From: an uncultured Leucobacter sp.
GTDB lineage: Bacteria; Actinomycetota; Actinomycetes; Actinomycetales; Microbacteriaceae
Assembly (NCBI GenBank): GCA_937967375.1
Contig: CALCJF010000081.1
Location: 1-14,309 of the forward strand
DNA length: 14,309 nucleotides
Direction of reading: 5' to 3'
Shown: positions 6,979-14,117 of the stretch, piece after piece
Layout of the letters: every line of letters starts with the position of its first letter
Position numbering within the stretch: position 1 is the stretch's first letter
Notes under the pieces: model-generated
Database searches by the model: none
What the model saw: the letters and a program-made list of their open reading frames with translations, nothing else
What the model was told of the DNA's origin: nothing
Made by a program: the position numbers and the translations under genes

Positions 6979-7926
6979 GTGACCGAGCACACGCCCCAGG
7001 GGCCCGTCGATGCGAGCAAGACTCCGCGATACGCGGGCATCGCCACCTTCGCGAAGCTTCCTCGCATTGAAGACGTTCCGTCGGCAGACATCGCGATCGT
7101 CGGCGCTCCGTTCGACAGCGGTGTCAGTTTTCGCCCGGGCGCTCGATTCGGCCCGAGCCATGTGCGCGAGGCTTCGCGACTGCTGCGCCCATACAATCCG
7201 GCACAGGACGCGTCGCCGTTCGAACTCAAGCAGGTTGTTGACGCAGGCGACATCTCGATCAACCCCTTCGATCTGACTGAGGCCGTGAACGCGGTCGAGG
7301 CCGCTGCGACCGAGCTTGGCGAGCGGGTAGATAAGATCGTCACGATCGGCGGCGACCACACGATCGCGCTGCCGCTGCTGCGCGCGATCAATAAGAAGCA
7401 CGGCCCCGTGGCGGTGCTGCACTTCGACGCGCATCTTGACACCTGGGACACCTACTTCGGCGCCCCCACTACGCACGGCACCCCGTTCCGCCGCGCCTCA
7501 GAAGAGGGGCTGATCGACATGACCGCGTCGATGCACGGTGGCATCCGCGGCCCGCTCTACGGCAAGCAAGATCTCGAAGATGACGCGATGCTGGGCTTTC
7601 AGATCGTGACCACGGAGTATGTCGAAGAAAACGGCGTGCCCGCGGCGCTCGAGCGCATTCGCAACCGCGTCGGTGACAAGCCGCTCTACATCTCGATTGA
7701 CATCGACGTGCTCGATCCTTCGCATGCTCCGGGCACAGGTACCCCCGAAGCAGGTGGCCTGACGAGCCGAGAGTTGCTGCGGATTCTGCGGGGCCTCGCA
7801 GACCTCAACATCGTTGGCGCAGACGTGGTAGAAGTTGCACCCGCGTACGACCACGCTCAGATCACCGCGGTCGCTGCGAGCCACGTCGTGTACGAACTCG
7901 TTACCGCGATGGCCGCCCGCGGCTGA
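6979..7926 (+). CDS. speB: Agmatinase-family ureohydrolase (agmatinase or guanidinobutyrase)
   Basis: Manganese enzyme that hydrolyses a guanidino compound to an amine plus urea. It has 315 residues, normal for the family. All metal-binding motifs are intact: GGDH (H127), DAHLD (D150, H152, D154) and SIDIDVLDP (D241, D243). The substrate-side segments HGTPFRRA and SHAPGTGTPEAGG are present, and the C-terminus (LNIVGADVVEVAPAYDHAQITA) is strongly agmatinase-like. GTG start with GAGGAG six bases upstream. Family members act on agmatine, 4-guanidinobutyrate, 3-guanidinopropionate or guanidine, and motif reading alone cannot separate these. The nearby ThDP enzyme and 2-hydroxyacid dehydrogenase make 4-guanidinobutyrate at least as likely as agmatine, since no arginine decarboxylase is present. 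It ends four bases from the convergent pucR-type gene. The symbol marks the family only. Confidence 0.88.
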   Translation: MTEHTPQGPVDASKTPRYAGIATFAKLPRIEDVPSADIAIVGAPFDSGVSFRPGARFGPSHVREASRLLRPYNPAQDASPFELKQVVDAGDISINPFDLTEAVNAVEAAATELGERVDKIVTIGGDHTIALPLLRAINKKHGPVAVLHFDAHLDTWDTYFGAPTTHGTPFRRASEEGLIDMTASMHGGIRGPLYGKQDLEDDAMLGFQIVTTEYVEENGVPAALERIRNRVGDKPLYISIDIDVLDPSHAPGTGTPEAGGLTSRELLRILRGLADLNIVGADVVEVAPAYDHAQITAVAASHVVYELVTAMAARG

Positions 7927-7939
7927 GAGCTCAGCTCTC
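7925..7939. repeat. 15-base palindrome across two convergent stop codons
   Basis: GAGAGCT (7925-7931) and AGCTCTC (7933-7939) are exact reverse complements around a single base. The palindrome starts inside the TGA stop of the ureohydrolase gene and covers the stop of the PucR-type gene (7931-7933). It could help form a small bidirectional hairpin, but no T-run follows on either strand. Confidence 0.6.
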
Positions 7940-9571
7940 TGGGTCTGTCGCTGTAAACGCGAGCAGCAGGCGGGCGCGCTCGACCGGGTCATCGAGATCA
8001 CGGCCGAGCCGCTCGCCTGCTGACGCAACTAGGCGGCGCACCGTGTTGCGATGCAGGTCCAGGTCGCGCGCGGTGCGATCCCAAGAGCCGTGACGCTGCA
8101 GCCACGCCGAGAGCGCCGCGCGTTCCGCCTGGTATTCATCGCCGTCGAGCGGCGCTAACCAGAGACTCGCTGCGGCCCCGCCGAGCATCGGATCTGTGAT
8201 CGCGGCAAGCGGCCAGACCTTGCTCAACTCCTCGAGGTCGTGCCCGCCGACGTGTTTTCCGAGCCGCCTCGCGGTCCGGCTCAGCTCCTCGGCTTCATAC
8301 ATCGCGTGCGGCAGTTCGGCGAGCGCTCGTTCTCTGCTGATGGCAAGCACCCAGCCCTCGGCGGTTGCCTGCTCGAGTTCGGTGCGTTCCGGAGGTTTCG
8401 CGGTGAACGCCCGCAATCGACGACCTCGCTGCTCAACGAGCGGCGTGCGAAGCAGTCGTCGCAGCCAGGCCACATCCGTGAAGCCCGCCGCCGGGCCCTG
8501 CTCGCTGCGTCGTTCAGCGATCACCGCGTAGGCCGACTCTGCGCCTCGCCCGAGCGCTCTCTCAAGCAGCCCTGACATGTGTGCACGCTCTCGTCCGGTC
8601 ACCGCGCTGCTCGTCGCGTCGATGAGAAAGTGCATGAGCAGTTGATCGACGGCGAGGGTTTGTTCCGCGGGAAGCCGCGAAAGCATCGATACGAGGCTCG
8701 TGGCGAGCAGCAACGCGGTGCGGTCAGAGGTGTCGAGGTGTGGAGCCTTTCCGAAAGCAAGCAGTGAGAGCGCGGCCGAACGCTGCGGGTTGCGCGCAAG
8801 ATGCGCGGTGACCTCGAATGCGGGCGATCGGTCATCGTCGGCGAGAACCGTCGTGAAGGCGGTCGGGGTGCCCTTCTGCTTTAGCTGTGGCTCAAGTCGG
8901 CGCGTGAGATCGTCGAGCAGGTTGTCGAGCTCGAGGTGCGTCGGGAGGGTGCCGGCAGTAAACAGGTCTTCGCCGACGCGAAGCACCGCCCAGCCCTCGC
9001 GTTCACGTGCGAGCACCGCGAGCAACTGCTGCAGTGAGTCATGCTGCATTGCGGCCTCAGTCAGGTGCTGTGCGGTGGTGACCATTGCAGAGAGTGCGCG
9101 CAGACGCTGATTCTCGAGCGCACGCGTGACGAAAGAGATCACCGATGCGAAATAGACAGCCGGCGGCAGGCACACGAGGGGTAGTCCGTGAGCGAGGCAA
9201 GCGGTGATCAGCCCCGACGGCACCTCAGAGTAAACGGGTTCGAGCCCCATGACGATGCAGGCCGTGCCGGCAGCCTTCGCACCCGCAACGTACTGTTCCA
9301 ACTGCTCGTCCTCGGTCGGAAGTCCGAGTCCAGTGATGAGCAGCAGATCGCCTGGGGTGAGGTAGGGGGCTACCTCGACCAGTTCGATGACGATGGGGGA
9401 AGAGAATCCCCTCGCGCGAGCGGCCCGCACTGCCTCGACGTCTTCTGGAGCGGGCGAGAGCAGTCGTGCTCCGAAGCTCGGTTCATCGAGCAACATTGAG
9501 AGCGGGATCTCCTGGCGCCTTGCGGGAGGTTCGTGATGCGTCATTAACGGTGTCTCGCTCTCCTGGTGCAT
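7931..9571 (-). CDS. PucR-family transcriptional regulator
   Basis: DNA-binding regulator, 546 residues in the longest reading. The N-terminal third (about 20-150) matches a PucR-type ligand domain (EIPLSMLLDEPSFGARLLSP, then VAPYLTPGDLLLITGLGL). A middle region (about 300-450) is GGDEF-like/CdaR-type. The C-terminus carries the family's helix-turn-helix (about 490-540; SWDRTARDLDLHRNTVRRL). PucR-type proteins usually control catabolic genes next to them, often for nitrogen-containing compounds. It lies between the ureohydrolase (tail-to-tail) and the symporter (head-to-head) and is the obvious local regulator. The start is uncertain: ATG 9571 or ATG 9544 (537 residues); neither has a well-spaced ribosome site, although AGGAG lies 15 bases before the second. 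Confidence 0.88.
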   Translation of the reverse strand: MHQESETPLMTHHEPPARRQEIPLSMLLDEPSFGARLLSPAPEDVEAVRAARARGFSSPIVIELVEVAPYLTPGDLLLITGLGLPTEDEQLEQYVAGAKAAGTACIVMGLEPVYSEVPSGLITACLAHGLPLVCLPPAVYFASVISFVTRALENQRLRALSAMVTTAQHLTEAAMQHDSLQQLLAVLAREREGWAVLRVGEDLFTAGTLPTHLELDNLLDDLTRRLEPQLKQKGTPTAFTTVLADDDRSPAFEVTAHLARNPQRSAALSLLAFGKAPHLDTSDRTALLLATSLVSMLSRLPAEQTLAVDQLLMHFLIDATSSAVTGRERAHMSGLLERALGRGAESAYAVIAERRSEQGPAAGFTDVAWLRRLLRTPLVEQRGRRLRAFTAKPPERTELEQATAEGWVLAISRERALAELPHAMYEAEELSRTARRLGKHVGGHDLEELSKVWPLAAITDPMLGGAAASLWLAPLDGDEYQAERAALSAWLQRHGSWDRTARDLDLHRNTVRRLVASAGERLGRDLDDPVERARLLLAFTATDPES

Positions 9572-9594
9572 TCACCCGCGCGGCCCGCGAGGTC

Positions 9595-9600
9595 AATTTA
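9595..9600 (-). promoter_or_regulatory. Putative -10 box of the pucR-type gene
   Basis: On the minus strand this reads TAAATT, matching TAnnnT, in the otherwise GC-rich divergent region. A start about 17 bases before ATG 9571 is implied. No good -35 hexamer is seen; that region is occupied by the shared word GCGAAACCAG (9612-9621). Confidence 0.4.
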
Positions 9601-9611
9601 TCCCAGGGTAG

Positions 9612-9621
9612 GCGAAACCAG
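9612..9621 (+). promoter_or_regulatory. Candidate operator word, copy 1
   Basis: GCGAAACCAG in the pucR/symporter divergent region, just upstream of the putative pucR -10 box. The same ten bases occur in the leader of the ThDP enzyme gene (11368-11377). Followed by GGC here and AGC there. Confidence 0.35.
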
Positions 9622-9758
9622 GGCAATTCTTCTAGAGACAGTTTGGCCGGGCCGCGGGTACCTTTCGAGTCAAGACCTCGTGTAACTGTTTGCTTCACGC
9701 ACACGGCACCGGGGCGCCCATCACAAATTCTTCATCTCACCCTTGGAAAGGGGACATC

Positions 9759-11264
9759 GTGGTCCTTGACTATTTCGTGATGGCGGCCTACCTCGTCGGC
9801 ATTCTTGGTGTCGGGTATTGGGGCATGCGCCGTTCAAAATCTAAGAGCGACTATTTGGTTGCCGGCCGTCGTCTCGGCGGTTTCATGTATTCGGGCGCCA
9901 TGTCTGCGATCGTGCTCGGTGGAGCCTCTACAGTCGGTGGTATTGGACTCGGCTGGGAGTACGGCATCTCAGGTGCGTGGCTCGTGACCGCGATCGGTCT
10001 CGGCATTCTGTTGCTCAGCGCATTCCTCGCGAAGCGCATCGTGAAACTGAAGGTGTACACCGTCACCGAGATGCTCGATCTGCGCTACGGCGGGGACAAC
10101 GGGCTCATCTCGGGCATCGTCATGTTCTTGTACACGATGATGCTCACCGTCACTTCGACGCTTGCGTACGCAACCATCTTCCACGTGCTGTTCGGCATCT
10201 CGAATGTGTGGGGCGTGGTCATCGGCGGCACGATCGTTGCGATCTACTCGATCATGGGTGGTATGTGGTCGATCACCATGACCGATGTTGTGCAGTTCGT
10301 CATCAAGACCGTCGGCATGTTTCTGCTGCTGCTTCCGATCGCACTGTCGCAGGCGCTCGGAGACACCGGCGGCTGGGACGGGATGCGCGAGCGTCTCGGC
10401 GACGCCTTCTTCTCGCCGTGGTCGATCGGTGGTCTGACGATCGTCACCTACATCATCGTGTATACGCTCGGCCTGCTCATCGGGCAAGACATCTGGCAGC
10501 GCGTGGTCACCGCTAAGAACGCTCGCGTCGCGAAGTGGGGCGGACTGACCTCGGGCGTGTACTGCCTGCTGTACGCACTCGCGGGCGCGCTGATCGGCAT
10601 GGCGGCTCGAGTGCTCTTCCCAGAGATGGAAAACCGCAACGACGCGTTCGCGTTCATGGCGCAAGAGATGCTGCCGCCCGGCATTCGGGGTATCGTGCTT
10701 GCCGCTGCGCTCTCGGCCATGATGTCTACTGCAAGCGGTGCGCTCATTGCCTCTGCAACCGTATTCAGCACCGACATCATGCCTTGGGTGAAGCGCCTCT
10801 TCGGAGTGAAGCCGAAGGCAGTCGAGATGCACGACGGTCACGTCGCAGGCGACAACCTCTGGCCGTACCGCATCACGGTGTTCGCGCTTTCGGCCGTCAC
10901 GATGTTCATTGCAACGCTCGTCACCGACGTCGTCGCGGCGCTCACCATCGCCTACAACATTCTCGTGGGCGGCCTGCTTGTCGCGATCGTCGGCGGCCTG
11001 TTCTGGAAGCGCGGCACCCGCGCCGGGGCTCTCGCGAGCATGGCGGTCGGTACGGTGGTCGTGGTCGTCTCCATGTTCGTGATGGGCATGTTCGCGAACG
11101 AGCCGATCTACTTCAGCCTTGCTGCGAGCCTCGTGACCTATGTTGTCGTGAGTCTCGTGACGAAGCCGACCGAACCCGTCATCCTCGACGAGTGGAACAA
11201 GCGACTGAGTCTCGACGATCGCACCGACGTCAACGAGGTCGTCTACGAAGAAGTGAAGCACTAA
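9759..11264 (+). CDS. Sodium:solute symporter family transporter
   Basis: Secondary transporter of the SSS family, 501 residues with about 13 predicted membrane segments, starting with VLDYFVMAAYLVGILGVGYWG. Family marks: SKSDYLVAGRRLGG after the first helix, GGASTVGGIGLG in the second, a TEMLDLRYG loop, and the Na2-site helix SAMMSTASGALIASATVFSTD (from S319). It should take up an organic solute with Na+ across the cytoplasmic membrane. The frame is open from an ATG at 9690, but the GTG at 9759 is preferred: it has AAAGGGG (9747-9753) five bases upstream and gives the standard N-terminus. It is divergent from the PucR-type gene and is followed by the ThDP enzyme gene after 166 bases. Substrate unknown; neighbours suggest a guanidino acid or related compound. 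Confidence 0.9.
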   Translation: MVLDYFVMAAYLVGILGVGYWGMRRSKSKSDYLVAGRRLGGFMYSGAMSAIVLGGASTVGGIGLGWEYGISGAWLVTAIGLGILLLSAFLAKRIVKLKVYTVTEMLDLRYGGDNGLISGIVMFLYTMMLTVTSTLAYATIFHVLFGISNVWGVVIGGTIVAIYSIMGGMWSITMTDVVQFVIKTVGMFLLLLPIALSQALGDTGGWDGMRERLGDAFFSPWSIGGLTIVTYIIVYTLGLLIGQDIWQRVVTAKNARVAKWGGLTSGVYCLLYALAGALIGMAARVLFPEMENRNDAFAFMAQEMLPPGIRGIVLAAALSAMMSTASGALIASATVFSTDIMPWVKRLFGVKPKAVEMHDGHVAGDNLWPYRITVFALSAVTMFIATLVTDVVAALTIAYNILVGGLLVAIVGGLFWKRGTRAGALASMAVGTVVVVVSMFVMGMFANEPIYFSLAASLVTYVVVSLVTKPTEPVILDEWNKRLSLDDRTDVNEVVYEEVKH

Positions 11265-11271
11265 CGCAGCG

Positions 11272-11307
11272 CCGGTTGGGGCGAGGATCGCCGTTCGCCC
11301 CGACCGG
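11272..11307 (+). promoter_or_regulatory. Hairpin A after the symporter gene (13-bp stem)
   Basis: Arms CCGGTTGGGGCGA (11272-11284) and TCGCCCCGACCGG (11295-11307) pair over 13 bp with one G-U wobble and a 10-base loop. No T-run follows, so it may be a weak terminator, an RNA-processing or stability hairpin, or one state of an attenuator (see hairpin B). Confidence 0.6.
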
Positions 11308-11332
11308 TCATACCCTCGGCGCAGGGCCGGTC
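11302..11332 (+). promoter_or_regulatory. Alternative hairpin B, competing with hairpin A
   Basis: GACCGG (11302-11307), which is part of the 3' arm of hairpin A, can instead pair with CCGGTC (11327-11332). Inside it CCCT (11313-11316) pairs with AGGG (11323-11326), leaving a 5-base bulge on the left and a 6-base loop. A and B cannot form together. Hairpin A is clearly the more stable by pair count. Confidence 0.4.
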
Positions 11333-11367
11333 CTCGCTCTTGCAAAACGGACGAAGATCAGGCGAAC

Positions 11368-11377
11368 GCGAAACCAG
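11368..11377 (+). promoter_or_regulatory. Candidate operator word, copy 2
   Basis: GCGAAACCAG, 53 bases before the start of the ThDP enzyme gene, identical to the word at 9612-9621. Both lie in non-coding DNA of the same locus. Confidence 0.35.
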
Positions 11378-11398
11378 AGCGGAGTGCACGCCCGCAAA

Positions 11399-11434
11399 AT
11401 GAGTGCCGATTCGAAGAAGAAGGAGAGCTCATGA
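11399..11434 (+). CDS. Possible 11-codon leader peptide overlapping the ThDP gene start
   Basis: ATG at 11399 opens a frame coding MSADSKKKESS and ends in TGA at 11432-11434, which overlaps the ATG (11431) of the ThDP gene as ATGA. Three Lys codons in a row and a high charge are seen. No ribosome site precedes it, so expression is doubtful; it may be chance. Confidence 0.2.
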   Translation: MSADSKKKESS

Positions 11435-13134
11435 AGCACCAAGCTACAGATCAGGGTCGACGTATTGGCGGAGACGTCGTGCTCGAATCGCTGATCGCAC
11501 TCGGCGCCGAGGCCGTCGTCGGTCTGCCCGGCCAACACGCGCTCGGTCTCTTCGACGCGCTGCGCCGCTCTGAAATCGCCTACCTCAGCGCCCGCGTCGA
11601 GAACAACGCCGGCTTCATGGCCGACGGTCTTGCGCGTGTCACGGGTAAGGTCGCGCCTCTGCTGCTGTCTACCGGGCCGGGGGCGCTCACCTCGCTTGCG
11701 GCACTGCAGGAGGCGGCGGCCTCATCTATTCCGGTGCTCGCGATCAGTGCGCAGGTTCCGGTCGCCGGCCTAGGTGGCGGCCGTCACGGCTACCTGCACG
11801 AGCTGCCCCAGCAGTCGGACTCGTTTCGCGGGGTCGTGAAGCACGTCTACACGGTGCGCACCATGGCGCAGATTCCGACGGCGCTCGCAGAGGCATGGCG
11901 CATCGCTGAAACTGCCCCACGCGGGCCGGTGCTTGTCGAAGTGCCGCAAGACATCTTGCTCGCCCCTGCCGATGCCTCGGTGCCGAACCTTGGGACGGCC
12001 GCACTCGGCGTGCCAGCGCTTCCGCTCACCCCCCTCGCAGAAACCGTCGCGCTCGCTGCGACCCTGCTGGCCGAGGCTGAACGGCCGGTCATCTTCGCGG
12101 GCGGCGGGGTGGTCAGGGCCGGGGCGCAGGATGAGCTCGCCGCGCTCGCTGAACGGCTCGATGCTCCGGTCGTCACCACGTTCGGTGGGAAGAGCGCGAT
12201 TGGCTGGAGTCATCCGCTCTCGGCTCGATCCTGGATCGAAGACATCGTGACCACGGAGTTTCTCGAGGAGGCAGACGTACTGCTCATTGTGGGCTCGGGC
12301 GTTGGCGAGCTTTCGAGCAATTACCATACTTTCCGCCCAGCGGGGCGGGTGATTCACATCGAAGCCGACCTTGGCAAGCTGAACTCGAATCACGCTGGTA
12401 TCGGCTTGCACTCAGATGCGAAGCTCGCGCTCGGCGCCATCGATGCAGCGCTCGCCGCAGCCGGACATACTTCAAACACTGCTCGTCGTGCAGACGCCAT
12501 CGAACGAGTCTCGGCGCTGCTCGAGACCGTGCTCGGGCGAGTCGAGAACCAGGGTCTCGACGATGAGTTGGATCTCGTGCGTGGCCTGCGCGAGGCTGTC
12601 GGAGACGAGCGCCGGGTCTACTGGGACATGACGATTCTCGCGTACTGGGCATGGTCTGCGTGGGATCCGCGTGGCGTCGATTTCGCATCGGCGCAGGGGG
12701 CCGGCGGCCTCGGCTACGGGTTTCCCGCCGCGCTCGGCGCGGCATTCGGTAGGCGGGTGCGGGGCGAAAGCGGTTCAGTGCTTGCAGTGTCGGGCGACGG
12801 CGGTGCGCTCTACGGCATCGCAGAGCTGGCGGTCGCGAAACAGCACGACCTGCCTGTCGTGTGGCTCATTGTCGATGACGGCGGCTATGGCGTGTTGCGC
12901 GAGTACATGGAGGGTGCGTTCGGCGCGGCGACCGCGACCGAGCTAGCGCGGCCTGACTACGTGGCTCTCGCGGAGTCATTCGGCGTACCCGCCGAGCTCA
13001 CCACGCTGCAGGAGGCTCCCGTGGCGGTTGCTCGTGCCCTTCACGCAGGCGGCCCCAGAGTCGTCGTGTTGCCCGCGGTGCTTGAGCTTTTCGCGCCGAC
13101 GCATCTCGATCGTCTTGCCGCGGGTGCCGAATGA
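11431..13134 (+). CDS. ThDP-dependent enzyme of the acetolactate synthase/2-oxoacid decarboxylase family
   Basis: Cytoplasmic enzyme of 567 residues with the three-domain layout of the IlvB/decarboxylase family. The N-terminal Pyr domain has GLPGQHALGLFDAL and the cofactor-activating glutamate E57 in ARVENNAGFMADGLARV. A central domain has VIFAGGGVVRAGA. The C-terminal PP domain has GDGG (455-458) and, 27 residues after D456, the metal-loop DDGGYG (482-487) where NN is more usual. E57 argues against glyoxylate carboligase, which lacks it. No small ilvN-like subunit follows, so biosynthetic acetolactate synthase is unlikely. Candidate reactions are decarboxylation of a 2-oxoacid such as 2-ketoarginine (AruI type) or a carboligation. 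AAGGAG (11420-11425) lies five bases before the ATG. The stop overlaps the next gene's start (ATGA). Confidence 0.87.
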   Translation: MKHQATDQGRRIGGDVVLESLIALGAEAVVGLPGQHALGLFDALRRSEIAYLSARVENNAGFMADGLARVTGKVAPLLLSTGPGALTSLAALQEAAASSIPVLAISAQVPVAGLGGGRHGYLHELPQQSDSFRGVVKHVYTVRTMAQIPTALAEAWRIAETAPRGPVLVEVPQDILLAPADASVPNLGTAALGVPALPLTPLAETVALAATLLAEAERPVIFAGGGVVRAGAQDELAALAERLDAPVVTTFGGKSAIGWSHPLSARSWIEDIVTTEFLEEADVLLIVGSGVGELSSNYHTFRPAGRVIHIEADLGKLNSNHAGIGLHSDAKLALGAIDAALAAAGHTSNTARRADAIERVSALLETVLGRVENQGLDDELDLVRGLREAVGDERRVYWDMTILAYWAWSAWDPRGVDFASAQGAGGLGYGFPAALGAAFGRRVRGESGSVLAVSGDGGALYGIAELAVAKQHDLPVVWLIVDDGGYGVLREYMEGAFGAATATELARPDYVALAESFGVPAELTTLQEAPVAVARALHAGGPRVVVLPAVLELFAPTHLDRLAAGAE

Positions 13135-14117
13135 GCCGCCCGCTGATACTTTTCACGGACGAGACCGACCTCGACCCGACACCGGGTCGCGCACTGCTTG
13201 AGCAGGCAGGCTGCGACACCCTGCTCGCCGCGCTGCCGAGCAATGCCGGGCGCACGCAAGAACTTCCAGAGGGCGCAGAGCGCGCCGTCGCATTGATCGT
13301 CGGGTACGCCAGGATCGATGCGTCGCTGCTCGACCGTTTGCCTCACGTCGAGTGCATTGCGACGATGAGCGCGGGCACGGACATGATCGACCTCGAGACG
13401 TGCAGAAGCCGTGGTATCTGGGTGGTGAATCTCGTAGACGCGGCTACCGAGGAGGTCGCAGCGCACGCGCTGCTGCTGATGCTCGCGCTCGAGCGCAGCC
13501 TGCCGGAGTGTCTCTCGGTAACTGCGCGGGGCGGCTGGACCGATGAGGTGGTCTCGGTGCCGAGGCGCCTCAGCGAGCTCACGCTCGGGCTGTTCGGTTT
13601 TGGGCGCATCGCGCGCCGCTTTGCCGAGATCGCGGCACCCGTGGTGGGGCGAGTAGTCGCCTATGACCCCTACGCGGCTGCTGCGGTGGGAAGTGCGGAG
13701 CTTGTCGGTCTCGATCAGCTGCTTGCCGAATCCGATGTGCTGTCGTTGCACTCGCCGCTCACTCCCGAAACAGAGGGCGTGATCGATGAAGCAGTCTTCG
13801 TCGCTATGCGTCAAGGTGCCTCGTTGATCAACGTTGCCAGGGGCGAGCTTGTGAATTACCCGGCCCTCAGGGCCGCTCTCGATAGCGGCAAGCTGCGCGG
13901 GGCGGCGCTCGACGTGCTGCAGGGGGAGCCGCCCAGCGTTGATGATCCGTTGCGGCACGAGGCGCGCGTGCTCGTCACGCCGCATGTGGCGTTCCTTTCG
14001 GAGGGGTCGCTCGAGCGGTACACCCTCGATCCCGCGCGCAATGTGCTGAACTGGCTGCGCTCGGGGCGCCTTGATCACGCGGTAGTGCGTGGCGAGGCTC
14101 GTGTGCCTCTGCGCTGA
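13131..14117 (+). CDS. NAD-dependent D-2-hydroxyacid dehydrogenase
   Basis: Interconverts a 2-hydroxyacid and a 2-oxoacid, 328 residues. The Rossmann motif GFGRIA is at 156-161, with an acidic residue (D179, in VAYDPY) at the position that usually selects NAD(H) over NADP(H). The catalytic trio is complete: R237 in NVARGE, E266 in QGEPP, and H285 in TPHVAF. Substrate-loop residues include MSAGTDMID near 81-89. It resembles the phosphoglycerate dehydrogenase/CtBP-like branch without an ACT domain. It overlaps the ThDP enzyme gene by ATGA, which implies coupled translation and a shared metabolite. A 2-hydroxyacid such as argininic acid could be oxidised to the 2-oxoacid the ThDP enzyme uses, or excess 2-oxoacid reduced. 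Direction and substrate are inference. Confidence 0.9.
   Translation: MSRPLILFTDETDLDPTPGRALLEQAGCDTLLAALPSNAGRTQELPEGAERAVALIVGYARIDASLLDRLPHVECIATMSAGTDMIDLETCRSRGIWVVNLVDAATEEVAAHALLLMLALERSLPECLSVTARGGWTDEVVSVPRRLSELTLGLFGFGRIARRFAEIAAPVVGRVVAYDPYAAAAVGSAELVGLDQLLAESDVLSLHSPLTPETEGVIDEAVFVAMRQGASLINVARGELVNYPALRAALDSGKLRGAALDVLQGEPPSVDDPLRHEARVLVTPHVAFLSEGSLERYTLDPARNVLNWLRSGRLDHAVVRGEARVPLR

Noticed and set aside
9572..9758. Guanidine riboswitch upstream of the symporter
   Set aside because: A guanidine-related riboswitch would suit the context, but I saw none of the conserved purine-rich loops or paired stems of the known guanidine classes.
9969..11345. Long minus-strand open frame opposite the symporter gene
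   Set aside because: Its product is dominated by His, Arg, Asp and Glu without any fold-like pattern, typical of the antisense frame of a hydrophobic high-GC gene.
11431..13134. Biosynthetic acetolactate synthase (ilvB)
   Set aside because: No ilvN or ilvC follows, the metal loop differs, and the genes around it are catabolic and transport genes.
13041..14078. Long minus-strand open frame opposite the dehydrogenase gene
   Set aside because: Composition is shadow-like and the plus strand codes a complete dehydrogenase with all catalytic residues.
11431..14117. Glyoxylate carboligase plus tartronate semialdehyde reductase (allantoin/purine pathway), suggested by the PucR regulator
   Set aside because: The ThDP enzyme keeps the activating glutamate (E57) that glyoxylate carboligase lacks, and the dehydrogenase is of the D-2-hydroxyacid type, not the beta-hydroxyacid type. 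No allantoinase, allantoicase or ureidoglycolate enzyme is present.
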